From Ilumatobacteraceae bacterium (GTDB lineage Bacteria; Actinomycetota; Acidimicrobiia; Acidimicrobiales; Ilumatobacteraceae), in contig JAODBQ010000195.1 in assembly GCA_025464045.1 (NCBI GenBank), positions 1 through 5,891 on the forward strand: 5,891 bases of DNA. The letters are read 5' to 3'. The notes below the pieces were generated by a model that saw only the letters and a program-made list of their open reading frames with translations, did not search any database and had not been told where the DNA came from. Shown here piece by piece: positions 1 through 5,891 of the stretch. Numbering within the stretch: position 1 is the stretch's first letter; every line of letters begins with the position of its first letter. Position numbers and translations under genes: made by a program.

Positions 1-52
1 CGCCGGGGTCCCCGCGCCGGCGAGTCTTGCTGCGCAGGGCGGGCGCGGTCAT
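1..52 (-). CDS. Possible 5' end of a divergent gene, cut by the window edge
   Basis: On the minus strand an ATG at 52-50 opens a frame that stays free of stops to the left edge, giving only 17 residues (MTAPALRSKTRRRGDPG). This basic, low-information N-terminus does not identify a family. It would start 11 bp from the GTG of the rightward Lrp-type regulator, which fits the common layout of a regulator diverging from a gene it controls. Seventeen open codons are weak evidence in DNA this GC-rich, and no Shine-Dalgarno sequence precedes the ATG. The stretch could equally be plain intergenic DNA or the tail of a rightward gene ending at the TGA at 52-54. Confidence 0.2.
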   Translation of the reverse strand, partial: MTAPALRSKTRRRGDPG

Positions 53-63
53 GATCGGCGCCA

Positions 64-522
64 GTGGACCGCACCGGCAAGGAGCTCGACGCCATCGACC
101 GGGCGATCATCGAACAGCTGCAGGCCGATGGAAGGGTGCCGTACACGAGGCTCGGCGCCGCGGTCGGGCTGTCGGAGGCCGCGGCGCGCCAGCGGGTGCA
201 GCGCCTCCTCGACGCGGACGTGCTGCAGGTCGTCGGCGTCACCAACCCGCTGTCGGTCGGCCGGCGGCGGATGGCGATGATCGGCGTGCGCAGCTCGGGA
301 CCGATCGACGCCCTCGCTGCCGTCCTGCAGGCGATGGACGACATCGACTACCTCGTCGTCACCGCCGGGTCGTTCGACCTGCTGTGCGAGGTGGTCGTCG
401 CCGACGACGTCGCCCTGCTCGAGCTCGGCGACAGGATCCGCGCCGTTCCCGGCGTCCTCACCACCGAGACGTTCGTCTACCTCGACCTCGTCAAGCAGAC
501 GTTCACCTGGGGCGCCCACTGA
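64..522 (+). CDS. Lrp/AsnC-family transcriptional regulator
   Basis: A 152-residue DNA-binding regulator of the feast/famine (Lrp/AsnC) family, at the family's usual length of about 150. Residues 8-60 form the N-terminal helix-turn-helix: LDAIDRAIIEQLQADGR leads in, and LSEAAARQRVQRL (36-48) is the recognition helix. Residues 65-145 are the ligand-binding RAM domain, with the effector-site motif GSFDLL at 102-107 and the closing strand ending LVKQTFTWGAH. Family members form dimers or higher oligomers and respond to amino acids. The GTG at 64 is the most upstream possible start because an in-frame TGA lies at 52-54. No Shine-Dalgarno sequence is visible. The gene converges on the aldehyde dehydrogenase with 22 bp between stops, and alanine dehydrogenase lies just beyond that. 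Both are plausible targets, since AldR-type Lrp proteins are known to control ald in mycobacteria. The ligand and targets here are inferred. Confidence 0.9.
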   Translation: MDRTGKELDAIDRAIIEQLQADGRVPYTRLGAAVGLSEAAARQRVQRLLDADVLQVVGVTNPLSVGRRRMAMIGVRSSGPIDALAAVLQAMDDIDYLVVTAGSFDLLCEVVVADDVALLELGDRIRAVPGVLTTETFVYLDLVKQTFTWGAH

Positions 523-544
523 GCGTCCCGCGCCCGCGGCGAGG

Positions 545-1972
545 TCAGCTGTCGAGGTTGAACATCACGTGCTTGATCCGGGTGTAGTCCTCCATCGAGT
601 ATGCGGAGAGGTCCTTGCCGTACCCGGACTTCTTGAAGCCACCGTGGGGCATCTCGGCGACGAGCGGGATGTGGGTGTTGATCCACACGCAACCGAAGTC
701 GAGGCGCCGGCTCATCCGCATCGCCCGGCCGAGGTCCTTGGTCCAGACGCTCGAGGCGAGGCCGTACTCGACCCCGTTCGCCCAACGCACCGCTTCGTCC
801 TCGTCGGTGAACCGCTGCACGGTGATCACCGGACCGAAGATCTCCTCCTGGCTGAGCTCGTCGGCCTGCTCCAGCCCGGCGACCACGGTCGGCTCGTAGA
901 AGAAGCCCTTGCCACCGACGGCGTGCCCGCCGGTCGTCACCGTCGCGTGATCGGGCGCCTTGCCGACCATCGCGGCGACTCGGGCGAGCTGGTTCGCGTT
1001 GTTCACCGGACCGAAGAGGACGTCTTCGTCGTCGGGAGGACCGGTGCGCGTCGCCCTGGCCTGCTCGGTGAGCGCGGCGACGAAGTCGTCGTACGCACCT
1101 GGCCCGACGAGGACCCGCGTGGCAGCCGTGCAGTCCTGTCCCGCGTTGAAGTAGCCACCGAGGGCGATCCCCTCGGCGGCGGCGGAGATGTCCGCGTCGT
1201 CGAAGACCACGACCGGCGCCTTGCCGCCGAGCTCGAGGTGCACCCGCTTCACGCGCTGCGCGGCGGCCGACGCGACCTCCATCCCGGCGCGCACGGACCC
1301 GGTGACGCTGACCATCGCCGGGATGTCGTGGACGACCATCCCCCGACCGGTGTCGCGATCGCCGCAGATGACGTTGAGGACTCCGGGCGGCAGGAACTCG
1401 GCGGCGATCTCCGCCAGCATCGTCGTGGTGGCCGGCGTGGTGTCGCTCGGCTTGAGCACCACCGTGTTGCCGGCAGCGAGGGCCGGTCCGAACTTCCAGA
1501 TCGCCATCATCATCGGGTAGTTCCACGGCGCGACCTGTGCGCAGACGCCGATCGGCTCGCGCCGGACCAACGAGGTCATGCCGCGCATGTACTCACCGGC
1601 GCTCTTGCCCTCCAGGTGCCGCGCCGCGGTGGCGAAGAACCGGAGCTGATCCACCATCGGCGGGACCTCCTCGCTGCGGGTGAGGTGAACCGGCTTTCCC
1701 GTGTTCTCCACCTCGGCGGCGATCAGCTCCTCGCTGTGCACCTCGAGCGCGTCGGCGACCCGGAACAGGGCGAGCGAGCGCTCGCTGGGCGTGGTGTCGC
1801 GCCACTGCCCGAACGCGGTGGCGGCGGCGTGCATCGCGGCGTCGATGTCAGCAGCCGACGACAGCGGCGCCGTCGCGTACACCTCCCCGGTGACCGGGTT
1901 GACCACGTCGGTGGTCCGGCCGTCGGCCGCATCGACGTGCTCGCCGTTGACGAAGTTGCGGAATGCCCTCAT
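545..1972 (-). CDS. patD: Gamma-aminobutyraldehyde dehydrogenase (PatD/YdcW-like)
   Basis: A cytosolic NAD-dependent aldehyde dehydrogenase that oxidises 4-aminobutanal to GABA in putrescine breakdown. From the ATG at 1972 it is 475 residues, almost exactly the length of E. coli YdcW/PatD. Visible motifs are APWN with the oxyanion Asn151, Lys174 in VVLKPSD for NAD binding, TGS at 224-226, the general base Glu247 in LELGG, the nucleophile Cys281 in FNAGQDCTAATR, and EIFGP at 377-381. The C-terminal stretch around WINTH, EMPHGG, SGYGKD and EDYT (430-463) is characteristic of the aminobutyraldehyde/betaine-aldehyde branch and closely resembles YdcW as I recall it. The frame extends upstream to 2047, but those 25 residues look unlike the family and would run into the ald promoter region, so I chose the internal ATG. 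A TACCAT hexamer lies 8 nt before it. A related omega-amino aldehyde or betaine aldehyde is an alternative substrate. Confidence 0.88.
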   Translation of the reverse strand: MRAFRNFVNGEHVDAADGRTTDVVNPVTGEVYATAPLSSAADIDAAMHAAATAFGQWRDTTPSERSLALFRVADALEVHSEELIAAEVENTGKPVHLTRSEEVPPMVDQLRFFATAARHLEGKSAGEYMRGMTSLVRREPIGVCAQVAPWNYPMMMAIWKFGPALAAGNTVVLKPSDTTPATTTMLAEIAAEFLPPGVLNVICGDRDTGRGMVVHDIPAMVSVTGSVRAGMEVASAAAQRVKRVHLELGGKAPVVVFDDADISAAAEGIALGGYFNAGQDCTAATRVLVGPGAYDDFVAALTEQARATRTGPPDDEDVLFGPVNNANQLARVAAMVGKAPDHATVTTGGHAVGGKGFFYEPTVVAGLEQADELSQEEIFGPVITVQRFTDEDEAVRWANGVEYGLASSVWTKDLGRAMRMSRRLDFGCVWINTHIPLVAEMPHGGFKKSGYGKDLSAYSMEDYTRIKHVMFNLDS

Positions 1973-1980
1973 GGGCGGCG

Positions 1981-1986
1981 ATGGTA
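1981..1986 (-). promoter_or_regulatory. Candidate -10 box of the aldehyde dehydrogenase gene
   Basis: Read on the minus strand this is TACCAT, matching TANNNT, and it ends 8 nt before the chosen ATG at 1972. That spacing would give a leaderless or nearly leaderless transcript, common in actinobacteria, and fits the lack of a Shine-Dalgarno sequence. No convincing -35 box is present at 17-18 nt. The match is short and could be chance. Confidence 0.3.
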
Positions 1987-2028
1987 GCGAGCCGCCCGAC
2001 GCCGTGATCTCGGCCCGGTACGCAGGTG

Positions 2029-2045
2029 GTTCGCAGCATGCGAAC
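2029..2045. promoter_or_regulatory. Candidate operator: perfect inverted repeat GTTCGC-N5-GCGAAC
   Basis: The arms GTTCGC (2029-2034) and GCGAAC (2040-2045) are perfect complements around the spacer AGCAT. The 17-bp element lies in the 80-bp gap between the divergent aldehyde dehydrogenase and alanine dehydrogenase genes and ends 7 bp before the chosen ald ATG. The size and dyad symmetry suit a dimeric regulator, and the Lrp/AsnC protein at 64-522 is the obvious candidate. That assignment is inference from position only. As RNA it would be a weak 6-bp hairpin near the ald start. Confidence 0.4.
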
Positions 2046-2052
2046 ATGGCGG

Positions 2053-3198
2053 ATGACCGCCGCGCCGTCCCCGGCCTCCACGATCCGCACGGTCGGCGTG
2101 CCGAAGGAGATCAAGACCAAGGAGTACCGGGTGGCGATGACGCCGGACGGCGTGCGCGAGTTCGAGCGGCGCGGCATCGACGTCTTCGTGGAGGCGGGCG
2201 CAGGCGCCGGGGCGAGCTTCACCGACGACGACTACCGGGCCGCAGGCGCGGACATCGTGGCCACCGCGGCCGAGGCGTGGGCGCAGCAGATGGTCGTGAA
2301 GGTGAAGGAACCGAAGCAGCAGGAGTTCGTCTTCCTGCGCGACGACCTGACGCTGTTCACGTACCTGCACCTCGCCGCCTACCCCGAGGTGGCCAAGGCG
2401 CTGATCGCCGCCGGCACCACGGCGATCGCGTACGAGACCGTGCAGCTCGAGTCGGGGGCGTTGCCGCTGCTCGCGCCGATGAGCGAGGTCGCCGGTCGCC
2501 TCGCCCCGCAGATCGGCGCCCACTACCTGGAGCGCCACAACGGCGGCCGCGGCGTGCTGATGGGCGGCGCCCCCGGTGTGCAGCCGGCGAAGGTGGTGGT
2601 GCTCGGCGCCGGCAACGTCGGGTGGAACTCGGCCTGGATCGCCGCGGGGATGGAGGCCGAGGTGGTCCTGTTCGACAAGAACCTCGACCGGCTGCGCTGG
2701 GTCGACCAGATCAACAAGGGCCGGATCGTCACGCTCGCGTCCAACCGCGGCGCGCTCGAACGCAACCTCGCCGACGCCGACCTCGTGATCGGCGCGGTCC
2801 TCGTCGCCGGTGGCCGTGCGCCGGTCGTGGTCACCGACGACATGGTCCGCACGATGAAGCAGGGGGCGGTGATCGTCGACGTGGCGATCGACCAGGGAGG
2901 GTGCATCGAGACGATCCACGAGACCACCCACGACGAGCCCGTGTACGAGCTGCACGGCGTGCTCCACTACGCCGTCGGCAACATGCCGGGCGCGGTGCCG
3001 CACACGAGCACGTACGCGCTCACCAACGCGACGCTGTCGTACCAGCTGGAGGTCGCCGAGCACGGCCCGGCCGAGGCGGCCCGTCGTGACCGCGCTCTCG
3101 CCCTCGGCGTCAACACCGTCGGCGGCCACGTCACCAACGCGCCCGTCGCCGAGTTCCTCGGCGTCGACTTCGTCGAACCGACCGTCGCCCTCTCCTGA
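2053..3198 (+). CDS. ald: Alanine dehydrogenase
   Basis: NAD-dependent L-alanine dehydrogenase, which interconverts L-alanine and pyruvate plus ammonium in the cytosol. The 381 residues are close to the 371 of M. tuberculosis Ald, and the sequence follows that protein closely. VGVPKEIKTKEYRVAMTP opens the family fold with substrate-binding Arg26. KVKEP supplies Lys85 and LHLAA the catalytic His106. ETVQ, LLAPMSEVAGRLA and GGRGVLMGG follow. The Rossmann motif is GAGNVG (185-190), with Asp208 at the end of the next strand for NAD ribose. DVAIDQGG holds the catalytic Asp280, and NMPGAVPHTSTYALTNAT is the C-terminal signature. In-frame starts also exist at GTG 2026 and ATG 2038, the latter inside the inverted repeat at 2029-2045. 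I chose ATG 2053 because family homology begins at about residue 12. Divergent with the aldehyde dehydrogenase, it may recycle alanine made when pyruvate accepts amino groups from putrescine (inference). Confidence 0.95.
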   Translation: MTAAPSPASTIRTVGVPKEIKTKEYRVAMTPDGVREFERRGIDVFVEAGAGAGASFTDDDYRAAGADIVATAAEAWAQQMVVKVKEPKQQEFVFLRDDLTLFTYLHLAAYPEVAKALIAAGTTAIAYETVQLESGALPLLAPMSEVAGRLAPQIGAHYLERHNGGRGVLMGGAPGVQPAKVVVLGAGNVGWNSAWIAAGMEAEVVLFDKNLDRLRWVDQINKGRIVTLASNRGALERNLADADLVIGAVLVAGGRAPVVVTDDMVRTMKQGAVIVDVAIDQGGCIETIHETTHDEPVYELHGVLHYAVGNMPGAVPHTSTYALTNATLSYQLEVAEHGPAEAARRDRALALGVNTVGGHVTNAPVAEFLGVDFVEPTVALS

Positions 3199-3250
3199 CG
3201 CCTCCACCTCCCGACCTCCCCACGCCGCCCCCCGCCTCGTTTCCTCCGAA
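3199..3250 (+). terminator. C-rich, G-poor stretch after ald; possible Rho-utilisation region
   Basis: Directly after the ald TGA the plus strand becomes strikingly C-rich and G-poor: 27 C and 5 G in 3201-3240 by my count, with many CC and TC steps. Such a strand bias in a transcript is the known hallmark of Rho loading sites. It breaks the balanced G and C of the flanking genes. Whether Rho terminates here is inference, and a strong hairpin 75 bp further on is a competing terminator candidate. Confidence 0.3.
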
Positions 3251-3251
3251 C

Positions 3252-3366
3252 CGGTCATCAACCCACCGAGCGATCCTCGGCCGGATCATGACCGCAAGCA
3301 GCAGACCGGCCGAACTGCCCGGCGAGGTCATGTCCTGACCGGACTGGCTCCGGTCGGGGCATGACC
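3252..3366 (+). repeat. Two tandem diverged hairpin units, 73-bp period
   Basis: Unit A has arms 3252-3270 and 3276-3294 around the loop CGATC. Its outer stem is CGGTCAT/ATGACCG, and its inner stem is CCGAG/CTCGG. Unit B has arms 3326-3343 and 3349-3366 around the loop CTGGC, with the outer stem GGTCAT/ATGACC. Both units therefore have GGTCAT-N29-ATGACC, and both 5-nt loops sit exactly 73 bp apart. Ungapped comparison of 3253-3294 with 3326-3367 gives about 27 of 42 identities. A tail motif, GCAGCAGACCGG at 3298 and GCGGCAGACGG at 3378 and 3410, suggests the duplication extends further with indels. The repeat family and role are unknown. A REP-like palindromic element, a terminator pair or protein-binding sites are all possible. 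Confidence 0.6.
3326..3366 (+). terminator. Strong 18-bp hairpin, likely terminator or RNA element after ald
   Basis: As plus-strand RNA, 3326-3343 pairs along its full 18 nt with 3349-3366 around a 5-nt loop. The only irregularities are two G.U wobbles (3333 with 3359, 3336 with 3356). On the minus strand those positions would be A.C mismatches, so the structure favours rightward transcription, that is, the ald transcript or a uppS leader. No U-tract follows, so it is not a classic intrinsic terminator, though U-less hairpin terminators are reported in actinobacteria. It lies 128 nt after the ald stop and about 90 nt before uppS. Confidence 0.5.
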
Positions 3367-3373
3367 GGTTGCG

Positions 3374-3434
3374 GACGGCGGCAGACGGTCGGGGCGGGGA
3401 GGGGCGACGGCGGCAGACGGTCGTGGCGGGGCGG
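3374..3434 (+). repeat. Two 29-bp direct repeats with G-runs upstream of uppS
   Basis: Copies at 3374-3402 and 3406-3434 agree at 27 of 29 positions. The first 18 bases, gacggcggcagacggtcg, are identical, and the period is 32 bp. Three GGGG runs (3391-3394, 3396-3399, 3401-3404) with 1-nt spacers and a fourth at 3428-3431 fall in and between the copies. The second copy ends 7 bp before the candidate -10 box of uppS, so the array occupies the -35 region and upstream. That position would suit repeated binding sites for a regulator, but it may be a neutral tandem duplication. Confidence 0.6.
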
Positions 3435-3441
3435 ACGAACG

Positions 3442-3447
3442 TAGGAT
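3442..3447 (+). promoter_or_regulatory. Candidate -10 box of the uppS-dinG operon
   Basis: TAGGAT fits TANNNT and lies 10 nt before the GTG at 3458, predicting a transcript start only a few bases before that codon. No good -35 match is visible 17-18 nt upstream, where the direct repeats lie. The same bases (GTAGGA) could instead be read as a weak Shine-Dalgarno sequence with a long 11-nt spacer. Confidence 0.35.
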
Positions 3448-3457
3448 TGTGGGCACT

Positions 3458-4140
3458 GTGCCCACCTCGCCGCCACCGGATCCGAACCGACCGTTGCACG
3501 TCGCGTGCATCATGGACGGCAATGGTCGTTGGGCCCAGCGTCGCCAGCTCGCCCGCACCGCGGGGCACACGGAGGGTGAGGAGAACCTGGCCAGGCTGGT
3601 GCGCGTCGCGCGCACGCGCAACGTCGGCTGGCTCACCGTCTTCGGCTTCTCGACCGAGAACTGGGTCCGCCCGCGCACCGAGGTGCGCCACATCCTCGGG
3701 CTGCACCGCAAGCTGTTCGGACGGGTGTCCGAGCTGAACGAGCTCAACGTGCGCGTGCAGTGGGTCGGTCGTCCCTTCGACAGCCCCGACGCGCGCACGC
3801 CGAAGCACGTGCAACGGGCGATCCACAAGGCGATCGCCGACACGAGCGCCAACACCGGGATGGTGCTCACCGTGGCGTTCGACTACGGCAGCCGCGCCGA
3901 GATCGTGCACGCCGCCCGCGCCGCGGCAGCCGCCGGGGTCGTCGACGCCGACGCGCTGTGGGAGCACATGTACCTGCCGGAGCTGCCCCCGGTGGACGTC
4001 GTCGTGCGCACCTCCGGCGAGCATCGCGTGTCCAACTTCATGCTCTGGCAGAGCGCGGGCGCCGAGGTCTTCTTCACCGAGCGTCCGTGGCCGGACTTCG
4101 ACGGCGACGAGCTCGACGCCGCGGTCGCGCTCGTGCGCGG

Positions 4141-4144
<4 letters not shown>
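3458..4144 (+). CDS. uppS: Isoprenyl transferase (undecaprenyl/polyprenyl diphosphate synthase family), short C-terminus
   Basis: A cis-prenyltransferase that adds isopentenyl diphosphate units to an allylic primer, making the polyprenyl carrier for cell-wall synthesis. Numbered from GTG 3458 (228 residues), MDGNGRWA carries the metal-binding Asp20, followed by Arg33 and His37. FGFSTENWVRP (62-72) and RTSGEHRVSNFMLWQ (184-198) with Arg184, Arg190 and Ser192 bind diphosphates, and Glu203 is in AEVFFT. All match the essential E. coli UppS positions. E. coli UppS has 253 residues, and this protein is short chiefly because it stops right after WPDFDGDELDAAVALVRG, lacking the usual RRFGG-like tail. 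GTG 3449 is an alternative start adding three residues, but it sits only 2 nt from the GTAGGA element, so I prefer 3458. The stop overlaps the next ATG as ATGA, implying translational coupling. Product chain length cannot be told from sequence. Confidence 0.9.

Positions 4145-5891
<1,747 letters not shown>

Noticed and set aside
523..544. Small inverted repeat CCGC-GCCC-GCGG between the converging regulator and aldehyde dehydrogenase genes as a bidirectional terminator
   Set aside because: The stem is only 4 bp in a very GC-rich context and no T-tract flanks it. It is not distinguishable from chance.
569..1987. Long plus-strand open frame (472 codons) opposite the aldehyde dehydrogenase gene
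   Set aside because: Its translation is Arg/Gly/Asp/His-rich with no family motif. The opposite strand encodes a full aldehyde dehydrogenase with all catalytic residues. Long antisense frames are expected at this GC content.
1969..3261. Long minus-strand open frame (430 codons) opposite alanine dehydrogenase
   Set aside because: The predicted protein is low-complexity, rich in His, Arg, Asp and Gly, and shows no recognisable domain. The plus strand holds an intact Ald.
3374..3434. CRISPR array
   Set aside because: There are only two repeat copies, separated by 3 bp rather than by a spacer of normal length, and no cas gene is nearby.

Overview
The window comes from the chromosome of a very GC-rich bacterium. 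Codon third positions are almost all G or C, GTG starts are common, and Shine-Dalgarno sequences are weak or absent. Protein style (a mycobacterial-type alanine dehydrogenase, an actinobacterial Lrp/AsnC regulator, a stand-alone DinG without an exonuclease domain) points to Actinomycetota. A non-mycelial lineage such as Acidimicrobiia is a guess, not shown by the sequence.

Left half (1-3198), amino-acid and amine catabolism. An Lrp/AsnC-type regulator (64-522, +) converges on a gamma-aminobutyraldehyde dehydrogenase gene (545-1972, -), with only 22 bp between the stop codons. That dehydrogenase gene diverges from alanine dehydrogenase (2053-3198, +) across an 80-bp gap that holds a perfect 6-5-6 inverted repeat. 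A coherent reading is that putrescine is transaminated with pyruvate as acceptor, giving 4-aminobutanal and L-alanine. PatD would then oxidise the aldehyde to GABA, Ald would return alanine to pyruvate plus ammonium, and the Lrp-type protein would sense an amino acid and control the divergent pair. The aminotransferase is not in the window. A possible leftward gene start lies at the left edge (52 to 1, -).

Middle (3199-3457), a structured intergenic region of about 260 bp. It begins with a C-rich, G-poor stretch just after the ald stop. Two hairpin units of the same layout follow, offset by exactly 73 bp with their 5-nt loops in register. Then come two 29-bp direct repeats (27/29 identical, period 32) with several G-runs, and a TANNNT hexamer just before the next gene. 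This is the least ordinary part of the window.

Right half (3458-5891), an apparent two-gene operon. A short cis-prenyltransferase (UppS family) has all the active-site motifs but ends before the usual C-terminal Arg-x-Gly tail. Its stop overlaps the start of a DinG/XPD-family iron-sulfur DNA helicase by ATGA. The helicase runs off the right edge after 583 codons. Pairing a cell-wall lipid-carrier enzyme with a repair helicase is unusual.

I see no rRNA, tRNA, CRISPR array, transposase, phage gene or toxin/defence cassette. The protein-coding content is ordinary housekeeping and catabolism. The observations most worth a second look are the repeated hairpins, the tail-less UppS and the candidate operator.
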